Part shown: positions 13,148-23,692 of the stretch, one piece after another | How positions within the stretch are numbered: the first letter of the stretch is position 1 | Layout of the letters: each line of letters begins with the position of its first letter | Origin: Adiantum capillus-veneris | Taxonomy: Eukaryota; Streptophyta; Polypodiopsida; Polypodiales; Pteridaceae | Length of the DNA: 60,000 nt | NCBI GenBank assembly: GCA_014529385.2 | Contig: CM043953.1 | Location: forward strand, 81,292,338 to 81,352,337 | Direction of reading: 5' to 3' | Position numbers and translations under genes: made by a program | The notes under the pieces: generated by a model | What the model saw: only the letters and a program-made list of their open reading frames with translations | Told to the model about the DNA's origin: nothing | Databases searched by the model: none

Positions 13148-13795
13148 CAGCTATCAGCTTGATTTTGGCTTTGGCAAGCACACTTTCTATGGTTCTTCGG
13201 CATCAACATTAGCTATGACATTGGCTAGTGATTTTCATATGGTGACAAAAGGCTGCATTGGCATGTTCTTCTCGGCTTTGACTTAGCAAGAACGAGTGAG
13301 AGTGGTTTGGCTCTCCACCAGCATGGCCTTGCCATTGACTACCCTCCTATGCACTCATCTAGAGTGGATTTGCTGTGATAGTTTCCCCCTAGCATCTTGG
13401 CCTTGATTTAGCAATTTCAGCTTCAACAATTCTCCATCTCTTGCTTTGGCGACACACATTACTGCATAGCGGCTTCAACGTACCATTCTAGAGCGGATTT
13501 TCCATGAGCAAGCATGGCTTGTGGATGATGTTTATGACCATAGATGGCTGGTTGTGCTATGTGTGTGGTTTTTTATCGATGCGTTTTTCGATCGACGAGC
13601 TAGTGTGTACCAGGTTTCATGCGTTTTTCTCACAAGTTGTGCATTCCTTGCAGTGCAAATTATGCGGCACAAGTAGTGCTCATGTACGAGTGTGTGGCTC
13701 ATTTTGTAGAGTGTCTTTAGCATGTTTTTTTTTCCGTTAGCTATGTATGCATATGCAAATACATCGTGAGCTAGTGATAGCTCGCATGTAGCAAT

Positions 13796-14122
13796 ACTCC
13801 CACTTTAAACAGGTTTTGTTAGTTGCATATGCTCGTGTGGCTATAGATTACAGGTAGTCAAAAACTTTATAAGTTTTTACAAATCTTTGTAAGTAGTTTT
13901 CTTGTGGGATGCGTTTTGATCGTGTTTGTTCACGACTTGCGTATATGGTTGGTCAAGTTTGACTCCCACTTCTGATAGATTTTTTCAGTTGCATATGCTC
14001 GTGTGGCTATAGATTACAGATAGTCACAAATTTTACAAGTTTTTACAAATCTTTGTAAGCAGTTTCTTGTGGGATGCATTTTGATCGTGTTTGCTCACTA
14101 CTTTCATATACGGTTATGCGCT
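13796..14122. repeat. Tandem duplication of about 166 bp
   Basis: The two units start ACTCCCACTT at 13796 and 13962. They share TTGCATATGCTCGTGTGGCT and TTACAAATCTTTGTAAG with roughly 90% identity by eye. TTACAAATCTTTGTAA is itself an inverted repeat. The block sits upstream of the C-family fragment, probably in its leader. Confidence 0.85.
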
Positions 14123-14379
14123 TTACCCTCGATTGAGTTGTTTACCGGCTCACTTGGTTTAGTGATGCTATTTATGCCTGCAAATTATAGTTTGTAGCGC
14201 TGTTTTACGCATATGTGAGCATCATTTTTCATGCGATTGATCAATACGGTTTTCATGATCCTGTATTGGTTGAGTTGATCTGCCACTTTGACATTCACTT
14301 ATGGCAGTAGACATGCGTGACATTTTAGAGTCTACAAAACTGACTTGTGAGATATGACGGTCTCGTAGTTTTTACTATA

Positions 14380-15150
14380 TGTGATGTTGGCATTATGGTC
14401 ACACAAGGCACATTAGGCGCCGTTGTTTTAGATGTCTGAGGTAATATCAGAGATGTATGCATGATGCAAATGAGGTTTTGACACATGATGGAGCAATGGC
14501 TTTATATGCGAGTGACAGTGATGTCACATTTCTCTTTAATGTTCCTCCCTCTTACATATCTTCTAGAGGTGACACTTCTCCCTATTTGTTGCTAAATGAG
14601 GATGCAATTTCCCATGTCACACCACATCGTGAGTGGTCAGTACTTTCTCTAGTGGGAGCTTTGTTTGTTTGCACTTTGCCAATGGTCCAATGTTTGACAT
14701 TGCAGGTGCAAGAGATGTTTGTTTATCATTATCTACTGATGCATCCTATATGCTCCGACATGCGCACTATGTTTCCCAGTTGAGATAGGGTTTGATCTCA
14801 ATAAGACAATTAGCAGATTGTGGGTGTTAGACATTGCTTAGAAAGCAATCTTTCTAGATGCATTGTGGATCATTAGTGATTTCTAGGGGAGCTGCAATGG
14901 CTTGGTATATCCTATGCAATTCATCAGCATTCGGGCATCTCATGTATGACCTACAAGTGTTGAGGACTGACCTAGCACCTATAGTGGGAGCATTTGTTGT
15001 AGGGATTGTTAGTCGTACGATGAGTGACACTAGTTTGATGCATAGTGGAGCTATGCAGATCATACAGAGTTGTCTACAAGATTTACATGTAGGCTCTAAC
15101 ATGGATACACACACTCGCCTATCACTAGAGCTGATATGGCTACATGTAGA
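14380..15150 (+). pseudogene. Second, broken copy of element C coding region
   Basis: The plus strand carries a decayed knuckle (CWHYGHTRHIRRRC, second Cys shifted), the protease block HVTPHREWS, then GSLVISRGA and the unknown domain SAFGHLMYDL with IVGAFVVGIVSR. These are in the order of element C but shortened, with several stops and frame changes. The N-terminal half of Gag is missing or unrecognisable. The copy ends at about 15150, where the minus-strand B element begins. No LTR of this copy was identified. Confidence 0.6.
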
Positions 15151-15151
15151 T

Positions 15152-16574
15152 TGATCGAGCGAGCCAATGGCTGTGTTTGTGGCACCAAAGCATATGCCAA
15201 ATAGCCAAAAACATGCATGTGCTCAATAGAAGGCTTTCTATCATGCCATGCTTCATAAGGAGTAATAGATTGCAAAGCTTTCGTAGGACACCTGTTAAGT
15301 ACATAAGTGGCACACATGATGGCCTCAAGCCAAAAAGAATGCGGCAAAGCTTGACTTTTGACCATACATCGTGCCATTTTCGTCAGTGACCTGTTTTTCC
15401 TCTCAGCAACACCATTTTGCTGAGGTGTATAAGGCACTGTACATTGGTGTTTTATCCCATGACTAGCCAGAAATGAATTAAATTCATGAGACATATACTC
15501 CCCCCCTCGATCGGAACAGAGGGTGCCCATAGTACATTTCGAGACATTTTCAGCCATTGCCAGAAATTGTTTGAAGCACATAAAAACTTTGGACTTCGCT
15601 TTAAACGAAAATACCCATGCATGACTGGAGTAATCATCAATGAAAGTCACGAAGTAAAGGTAATTGCCCGAGGACGGAGTTTGCACGGGCCCACAAACAT
15701 CACTATGCACAAGCTGCAACCTGCATGTGGCCCGAATTGAACCATCCTTTGGAAACTTAGAACGCTGCATCTTACCCAAAATACAGCCTTCACAAACATG
15801 TTTGGCAGGTGCTTCAAGAGGCGGCAAAGAAGCAACCATATCAGATTTCTGCAAACGCAGCAAACTGGCAAAATTCAGATGACCAAAACGTGCATGCCAA
15901 AGTTTTGCATCTGAAATAGCCTTTGAATCTGCAATAGCATTTGCAAAATTTTGTCCACACTTGTCATACAAAGTGAGCTTATACAGCCCACGGCACAAAA
16001 GGCAAGATGCAACAATTTCATCACCAAAACTGAGATCATGAACTGTACATCTGTCATCCACAAATTTGACCACGATTCCAAGTTTAGCAAGTGCGGATAC
16101 AAACAAGAGATTCTTCTTGATCCCATGTACATAAAGTGCATCAACAAGTGTGAAGGAACTTCCATTCGCAGCAGTACACACAATCTTTCCAACTCCCTGA
16201 ACCGGATAAGAGGCATTGTTGGCACAAGTGACTGAACTCCCATGAGGGACAAACTCGAGAGAGGTAAACAATTCACGATGTGAGGTAATATGCTTTGTAG
16301 CACCACTGTCAAAATACCACACATGTGAATCTACAGCAACTGACAAGCATGCATCATGGACAACAAGATTGTAAGTGCACTCTACGCTAAAAGCCCATTC
16401 TGCATCAACATCAGCAACACAGTCTCCTTTCACAGAAGACTCAACAATGGCTGCATTTATAGTAGAACCAGCATTTGCAGTGGAACCACCCTCTTTCTTC
16501 TTAGCCTCTTTGGCCTTCAACTTAGGACACGACTTGATCAAGTGATCATGAGATTTACAATAATGGCAACCCAT
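15152..16574 (-). pseudogene. B protease-integrase polyprotein (truncated)
   Basis: About 474 codons are open. The CCHC knuckle is at residues 3-16 (CHYCKSHDHLIKSC). Protease motif WYFDSGATKHIT has Asp at residue 89. The GAG-pre-integrase block is HARFGHLNFASLL. Integrase core reads LVHSDVCGPV, TFIDDYSSHAWVF, CSDRGGEYMSHEF and PQQNGVAERKNRSL, so all three D-D-E residues are kept. The protein ends at the family's HVFGYLAY block, then runs into foreign sequence. The frame is the same as that of gag upstream, but two stops (TGA at 16743 and TAG near 16722) separate them. It would cut and insert element DNA if translated, but lacks RT. Confidence 0.85.
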
Positions 16575-16742
16575 CTTCTTTTTGCCCTTATCACTAGAAT
16601 TTCCAGACGAATTGCTGCCAGCAAAAGCATTAGGAACAGAAGTTTTGCCACTCGCAGCAGAACCATAAGAAGTGGCCGCATTGCTATTACCACCCTTTCT
16701 TTGAGAAGCAATAAAAGCCTATTCAACTGCACGCTGCCTAGT

Positions 16743-17414
16743 TCAGTTTTTTCTGGAAAGTGACTCTTGCAACAACAATGTGCATAATGCATCAAACTTG
16801 ACAACTTCAGAATTTCCTTGGGTCATCAGTCTCCAAGTACTAGCAAAAGTCTGGTAGGAATCTGGTAAGGCATCAAGAACCGTCTGGACAAGGGAACTGT
16901 CTGAAATGACCTCACCTACAGAAATAAGTTGCTCATTGATATCCTTGACACCAGCAAGGAAAGTGTCCATATCATCTTCCTCATGCATAATCTTCGACTC
17001 CAGCTCTTTACGCAGCAAAGCAATTTTAGCGTCATTGCGGCTTGCATAAAGACCTGCTAGAATATCCCAAGCCTGTTTTGCAGATTTTTCTGAACGAATG
17101 TGAGGAACAATGGTGCGCTTCACAGACAACGCAATCAATGCGTGAGCCTGCGCATCCTTTACATCCCAACGAGCTTGTTCTTCCGTAGGCAAAACAACTC
17201 TAATAGCAGCAATCCTTGCATCAAGACCTGCAACAGCCTCAACATCGCCTACATCCTCAGAACCAGGATGTACATCAATGCCCTGCACAATATTCCAGAA
17301 GCCCTTTGACACAAGAACATGTTGCATCATGTAAGCCCACATAGGGTAATTGTCCCCATCCAATCTGTCCTCAACAACAAACATCTTGAACACATTTGTG
17401 TTGTTGTCAGCCAT
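16743..17414 (-). pseudogene. B Gag (copia type)
   Basis: The start at 17414 gives MADNNTNVFKMFVVEDRLDG followed by DNYPMWAYMMQHVL, the copia Gag N-terminal pattern. AWDILAGLY, then ALLRKELESKIM and MDTFLAGVKDINEQL match the central UBN2-like helices. It stops at TGA 16743-16745, 55 codons before the zinc knuckle in the same frame. The stop is therefore probably a lesion rather than a designed gag/pol boundary. Confidence 0.8.
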
Positions 17415-17762
17415 GGTAAATGCTGCACGTGATGTGAAAACTGCTCGAAAATAGGAGAAATGGAGCGGGAACAACACGTGCTATATAGCAAAAACCGTAG
17501 AAGACTGTAAGGCACCTGTTATGCAGAGAACGACACTGACAAAAACTTTGCACAAAATGACGAAATAGCCTGTGCAGTACTGCCTGTAGTGGAAACGGAG
17601 GCCGAAATGAGCCTGAATCAAAAATCTGAGCACACTAAGCTCTACGAGCTTACCCGAAATTTTGGTCGACCTGCGAACGCTTGCCAAAGCTCACTGAAAT
17701 TGGAGAAAGTGAGCATGCGTGTGATGGAGCAGCTGGCTACTAAGCCCGGGAGGATGCAACCT

Positions 17763-17774
17763 GCTCTGATACCA
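17763..17774 (-). other. Primer-binding site of B (initiator tRNA-Met)
   Basis: The minus strand reads TGGTATCAGAGC two bases from the LTR. Confidence 0.9.
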
Positions 17775-17776
17775 AT

Positions 17777-18003
17777 TGTTGGAATTAGGGTTGCAGAGAA
17801 ACACACACAGCTTGGAGAAGACGAAGGAAGCTCAAGGCACACAATAGAGAGTGTGTTACTTAGTATGCAATGGAAAGATAGATAGCCCTAGAGTGATGGG
17901 CGTATATACAATGCTCGGGGGAAAAAACCTCCTAAAGAGGGAAAAAATGCCCCGACGGTCCTAGTGTGTTCACACACATCACTACCACATGTATATGGTA
18001 ACA
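17777..18003 (-). repeat. 5' LTR of B
   Basis: 227 bp. On the minus strand it starts TGTTACCATATA and ends AATTCCAACA. A TATA-like GTATATACG lies at about 17899-17910. It is homologous to 32100-32317. Confidence 0.85.
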
Positions 18004-18017
18004 GGTGCTTGCTTGGT

Positions 18018-18103
18018 GGAGTCTAGAAATGAGCAATATCTACTAGCTTATTCTTCTATAAATATCTACTAGCTTGTTCTTCTATAAAAATCTCACTGGC
18101 TTA
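18018..18103. repeat. Short tandem repeats interrupted by copia A
   Basis: AGCTTATTCTTCTATAAA, AGCTTGTTCTTCTATAAA and GGCTTA...TTCTTCTATAG are three copies of a 27-bp unit. The third is split by the A insertion and resumes at 32052. Confidence 0.8.
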
Positions 18104-18334
18104 TGTAGAGTGCGCAGGTGATGCAGAAGGTAGGAAAGAAAACTACACACACACTAACACACATCGAGACACACACACACACACAATCGTTACCCTGCAG
18201 CAACCATTTAACGTGCTGCTCTTCTCTTCTTCTTCTTTGAACTATTATCCAAAGTATATTTACAACATAGTATAGTCAGTGTCCGGCCGCCCATAGCACA
18301 ACATACATATTCTTTAACATCATATTCTTCAACA
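18104..18334 (-). repeat. 3' LTR of A
   Basis: 231 bp, ends TGTTGAAG and CTCTACA on the minus strand. It is over 95% identical by eye to 31817-32051. Confidence 0.95.
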
Positions 18335-18453
18335 CTCCCCCTCAAGATCAGAGTGAGATTGCATATCATGGATTCCCAATGCTTCACAAAAGTAGCAAAA
18401 CTTCTCCTTTTCAAGAGCTTTTGTGAATATATCCGCAACTTGATCATTTGTCT

Positions 18454-19712
18454 TCACATACACCAAATAATCTCACTTGCCAAAACTTTTTCTCTAATGA
18501 AGTGATAATGTACTTCAATGTGTTTAGTGTGAGCATGGTAAACTGGATTCTTTGCCAACATGATGCTGCTAATATTGTCACAATATATAATGACACTGTC
18601 AAGATAGTCAAAACCAAAGTCTACCATAAGTACTCTCAACCATGACTCTTCACATGCTGCCAAAGCTGCTCCACGGTATTCAGCTTCTATACTTGATAAT
18701 GCTACAGTTGATTGCTTCTTGCTACTCCAACTTATCATACCATTGCCAATGGAAAACGCATGACCACTTGTAGATCTTCTATTCATAAAATCTCCTGCCC
18801 AATCTGCATCTGTGTAACCATAAAGACAAAGCTTCCCATTCTTTTCATAAAACATTCCATAACTGACAGTGGCTTTCACATATCTCATAATCTGTCTCAC
18901 TGCATCAAGATGACTTTTACATGGCTTCTGCATGAATTGACTCACAACACCCACTGCATAACTCAAATCTGGCCTTGTTATTGTCAAGTATGTAAGGCTT
19001 CCAACCATCTTGCGGTACATAGTGACATCCTCAATGTAATGTCCATCATCAAACAACTTCACATTTTGATCAAGAGGTGTATCAACCAGTTTGCACGCTG
19101 TCATTCCATACTTCTCAAGCATATCCAACACGTATTGTCTTTGTATCATCCAAATTCCTGATAAAGTGTTGACAATTTCAATTTCTAAGTGTCATTCTTC
19201 ACAAGAGCATCCATCTCATCATCCATAGCTGACTCCCATTCTGATTTTCCAATTGCCTCTTAAAAACGTGTAGGCTCTTTATGTTGCATACATGAAACCA
19301 TGTATGCATAATGTGTACGCATGTAACCGTTGTATGTCAATCTATCAACTAGATAACACACCCTCTTTGATCTTCTCAACTGTGGTGCACTCTTCTCTTC
19401 AACTCTTGCATATGGGGGTACATATTTCTCAATATGCTTACTGCCAGGTGTCTTCAAATGTGGTAAACCATGCTCTTCATCAAAGCTTTCATCTCCAGAA
19501 CTCTCTTCAACCACTTTCTTCTTGCCTTTCTCGTCTTGCTTCTTATCTCACAAACGACCACTCCATGGGTTGACACTTCCTGTACTCTCCTCTGCCATAT
19601 GTGGTCCTAAAATAGTTGTTTTTGATGGTCCTGGCTTATCAACAACATGACGCACATTCTCTTGCTCTTCATACTCATCTTCTATCATCACTGGCTTTGG
19701 TTTATACCATGG
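18454..19712 (-). pseudogene. A pol 3' part: RT start, RT core deleted, RNase H
   Basis: After the integrase tail (EPWYKPKP, 19712 down), frames at 19260-19514 give the linker and the RT entry block (EWESAMDDEMDALVKNDT). The next recognisable block is GIWMIQRQYVLDMLEKYGM at about 19160. In copia RTs these blocks are separated by some 250 residues that include the catalytic YVDD, so the polymerase core is deleted near 19175. From 19149 the RNase H part is open: KMVGSLTYLTITRPDLSYAV, YTDADWAGDFMNRRSTSG, SWSSKKQSTVALSSIEAEY and the terminal HIEVHYHFIRE, all canonical. Confidence 0.85.
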
Positions 19713-19717
19713 TTCAT
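19713..19717. other. Target-site duplication TTCAT of G-b (left)
   Basis: Repeated at 28539-28543. The two copies bound the G-b insertion inside copia A exactly. Confidence 0.95.
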
Positions 19718-20323
19718 TGTGAGCGTATGTCACACGTGTCAATGCAAGCAACTTGCCGATACACCGTGTGCGAGCCACAAATGGCTCCAAGCACACAACA
19801 AGCCTAAACTAGTAAGCTCAAAGAAGGCGATGGTGTGTCACTCACCGCTCTACGCTTGCTTCGTGGAGGATTCCTCGCCGCGAAGAAGAAGGAGACGTCG
19901 CTACGCCACGCTCAACAGCTTCATCACCGTTGTGCCTTCGTAATGCTCGATCGCCCACACTCTCTCTCTCTCTCTCTCTCTCACATACACACACACACAC
20001 AAGGAGTGAAGAAGAAGAAGATGGAGATGGAGATGGAGCAAGAGCACTCTTCTATTGCACAAATGAGAGAATGAGTGAATTTTAGGTTTAGTTGACTTTT
20101 ATATGAGCTCGCCCCATTCACACTTTGGGCGCCCATGCTTAGCCAACTAATCCCTTGAATGTTCCAGTTAGAGTGCGCCTCTCATCGGCGATCAGTCTTA
20201 CCCTTTTCCTATTGGACCGACAAGCGTGGTACCTGACTCTACCAAATAAATAATACAATGTCCGCCGTAGGTTAGAACGTTCGTCGTAGGTGATAGGGTG
20301 TCCGTGAGCCGTGAGGGTTAACA
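19718..20323 (-). repeat. 3' LTR of G-b
   Basis: 606 bp, TGTTAAC to CTCACA on the minus strand. It differs from the 5' LTR by about ten substitutions, a 28-bp segment present only here (near 19805-19832) and small CT/CA tract changes. Confidence 0.95.
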
Positions 20324-21970
20324 TGCCCCCCTTCCTGATGTAGATTCCGTCCTCGGAAGCTATTGAGTTGAAGCTCGTTCGTCGAGGTGGAAGAGCATTT
20401 GAGATGAATGTCCTTATCCTTCTTCAGTCACTGCAAAATCAAACAACATTGGCACAGTAATTGCATTCTCATAAGTGATTAAAAAGCATATGCAGCTTTA
20501 GGTAGACAAATTGATTGGTAACAAAATTTTAAACAATTTGTCAGCAATAAACATTAAATTGCAATGTAATCAAATGCATAAACAGATGTAAAGGTGAAAA
20601 ATTAAATAAGTATGGGGTCGCTAATTTAACGGTCGATTAGGCACTAGAGATCGACTATTAATACCATGGGTAAGCTTCTTAATTTTCTCTGGTCAATTAA
20701 GTTGTTTAATCGCGAGAGCCAAGTATTTCATGTTCGAGGGCTGACTAGAGGCTATACCTAGAAGACCTTGTAGTTAAGCTACGATAAAAGGAATTTCTCA
20801 TGAAATCATCACCTGACTGATTACCTTTTCTTTGACCCCCCAAAGTCTTTTCACAGTGATTCAATTTTGATGTGTGTGCTTATTTTGTATGCCTTGGGTT
20901 TTTTGCTTTTCAAGGAAAAGCGCCCACATTGGGAACCTCTAGGGCTCTAGTACCATAGGCGATACATGTGAGTGAAATACCCAATCAAGCTGAGATTTCT
21001 CTTCCAGCTTAAGATTTTACATTGTGGCACTTTGATTTTTTGTTTGTTCATTTTTAGCATTTTAATTTTGTAACTTTGGTTTGTCATATAACACCGATAC
21101 ACCTCCCCAGGCTCATCACACTAGTAAACTCTCTTTATAATACTTAAGTTAAAGGTCAATAGGGTCAACAAGCCCACTAGAAAGCCCTAGTACATTTCAC
21201 ACAATGCTGCCTAAATCGGATTAAGAACCTAAGTAACCATTAATTATTAGGAAGGCATTCCCCATGGTATTAAGAGAAGATCTCTAACACCTAGCTTGGT
21301 CAAACTAGCTTAGTCAGATTGCTTGATTTTTAAATCTAGACAAGTGATTATGACAAAAAATGACATTGAATTAAATGTTTGATACTAAGAAAATGTGCTG
21401 GATATTATGCTATCAATCACAATCAAAGCAGACAAACATGGATGCAAAAAGATAAGGGGCAATGCTAATGGACAAGAAACACCTGTTTGTGTTGATGATC
21501 GCGCTTGATTTGAAGAGTGAGTCGAGATAAAGATTCCATGAAGGTCCAAATCCTAACAACAGCAACACGTTCCTGTACACACTATGAAACACAAGAATAC
21601 CTCTAGGAGGCACATCAGTGGGAAAAAAGAACTTGGGTAATCACTCAACTCTAAAACAGAAACACTCCTATCGTACTAATCTTACCTACCCTCCATCACT
21701 TGAGTGCTGAGGATCAAAGGTGTTTGATGACATAGGTTTTTGTTTCAGTGTACCGAATGTGAATGTGTAGGTTTGGTCAATGTTTTGACTTTTATTGTGC
21801 ATACTCGTTTGCTAATTGCTCTTGCTCTTTATTATTTTTGTTTTTTGTGAGTATAAGGCTATATATATACATTCCCTAAGATTGAGAGATTGAGAGGTCA
21901 GGGAGGAAGGTTGAGAGGGAAGCAAGTGAATGATAACTGTCAGCAAACACTCCCCCCTTCCTTGCGTAGA
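20324..21970 (-). other. Noncoding 3' internal region of G-b
   Basis: The purine tract AGGGGGGCA abuts the LTR at 20324-20332. The remainder shows no coding motif. 20330-20950 is conserved with 1-650 of the window (copy G-a, inverted), which suggests it has a function in the element or is recent. Confidence 0.7.
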
Positions 21971-23690
21971 TCATACCGTTTGAAATGAGCTTGTCACCCT
22001 TTGAAACCAATTGTTCCAGCTGGTAATAGGTGAGGATTTTTTCCAGTAGTTTTCTATTACCTTAGGTGCCTCGTCGAGTTGCAAGGGTGGTAAGGTACTC
22101 TCCCAAGATCGAACTTGAAGTGGTTCATCAGGTGATTCTTGAACACTGGAAGGTGTGGATTCCTTTGTAGCTTCATGGAGGTCCACTATTGTAGGAGGAG
22201 GCTGTGGAGAAGCTTTTACCTCTATCGATGCATTATATGAGGAGCTAGAAGCTTCATGGGTTTCTCCCCTTCCTGAGCTAGGTGGAACAAATCGTTCTTT
22301 CTTCGGTACCCAAACTAGCTCTGGAGCGGGTGTGTAGCATTCTGTGATTTTTTTCTTTCCACGATCGTCAATTTGTTTTGGAGCTACAGGATTGGGCTCA
22401 CATGGGTCAGGTGACAAGTAAGAACATAATCTACGTTTTGGCACCCAGATTTGATCATTTCCTTTATAGTAGCCTTGGGCTTCCAATAGTCGTTTAAGAA
22501 TCCACCGCCACGTTTCCTTACATTTCTTGGAGCGAGTTGGGCATTTCTTACAAGGCTTCTGTTTTTTAGCACTAGCTATGGTCGCTAAAGAAGTTTTAGG
22601 AACCCACTTGTATGTTTTATTCATTATATTAGGATGAGTCTTGCCAGAAGCTATATGCATTGCTTGTAGCATATTTAAGGGTACAGGCATTTCATCCCCC
22701 TCAGGTGTTACCCAGGTTGTCCCCCTATTTCCCCAAGTGTCTATGGTTGCTGCTAGGTTGACCCAATCCACATTGTCCGACTCAGTCATCCCAGGTAGTA
22801 CATCCATATAAGGAGAATCTTCCCCAACATCAGTGTCCGCTTTACATGTGTAACAATACTGCAATGGGGCCGAGTGAACTATGGTGTCTGATCTATGATC
22901 AATTATAAACTTGTTTCCTAGAGGATGTGCTCGACCAGTCACAAGATCCACTCGAATGACAGAATCTTGGAACTGCAGGTAGACATGGTTTTTGGACCAG
23001 TCATGCACCATTTTTGCTTCCCTCATGAAAGGACGTCCTAAGATCATCTCCGATGCCATAGTGTGTTTGGAGAAATCCATAACAATGAAGGTAATCCTTA
23101 TTTTATGTCCAAAGACCTTGATCTTGAGATCTTCTAGTATCCCAATAGGTTTAACAATAGACCCATTGGCCATCTTCACTACTATGGTTGTGGTCGCAAG
23201 GTGAGGTCTTCCCATAGTTTCCCAGCAATTTTTAGTCACAATGCTAACTTCAGCGCCACCATCAAGGATTCCCTTCACAGTTAATCCCTTAGTAGTGATT
23301 GGTATGGTCGCATTGGATTCATCACCCTCAAAGTATTGTCCCAACTTGTTAACAGGTATTTCTATAACAAGGTTCTCATCCAGGTTGGGTTGTGGATCTA
23401 TGTATTCCTCCTCTATTGGCATCTCCCCAGCTCCATCCATCTGTGCAAATTGTGGTAGCCCAAACTTTAGTTCTGCATTGAGGAAGGCTCGAAGAGTTGA
23501 GACTAGCTCAGGGTCTTTATATAGTTTGGACATGATGGTGGTTCTAAATTCTGAAGACATGAAATCCATCAATTTGGCAATGTTTAACGGCACCTTTTGG
23601 CGTTGAGTCCCTTGACGTGGGGAAGATGGGATCTCCATTTCTTCGATAGGATCAGGTAGTCCCTCTGTAAACATTCTTTCCATCAAGAAG
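21971..23690 (-). pseudogene. G-b aspartic protease with WVPK-motif tail
   Basis: Residues 40-100 are a helical linker. The protease fold follows: ITTKGLTVKGILDGGAEVS (catalytic block DGGA where retropepsins usually have DTGA or DSGA), TTIVVKMANGS, LKIKVFGHKIRITFIVMDF and MILGRPFMRE, the conserved ILGrpfL block. After the fold comes a tail of about 280 residues unlike pol. It contains WVPK three times (YKWVPK, IWVPKRR, VWVPKKE) around a Cys/Lys-rich stretch (KPCKKCPTRSKKCKETW) and ends in Ser/Pro-rich sequence. The frame is shifted relative to gag near 23700. The protease would cleave Gag precursors. Confidence 0.75.
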
Positions 23691-23692
23691 TG

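Larger units (their letters stand above)
15152..18003 (-). mobile_element. Copia element B, 3'-truncated
   Basis: 5' LTR, primer site, gag, protease and integrase are present in order. The element stops abruptly after integrase at about 15152, against the C fragment. RT, RNase H and the 3' LTR are missing. It faces a second copy, B', at 32100-35465 in the opposite orientation. Confidence 0.85.

Noticed and set aside
15486-15882. Plus-strand frames within 14850-17890
   Set aside because: Shadows of the minus-strand B gag-pol, which carries clear motifs.
23241-23606. Plus-strand frames inside family G
   Set aside because: Antisense to the protease and gag frames with known motifs.
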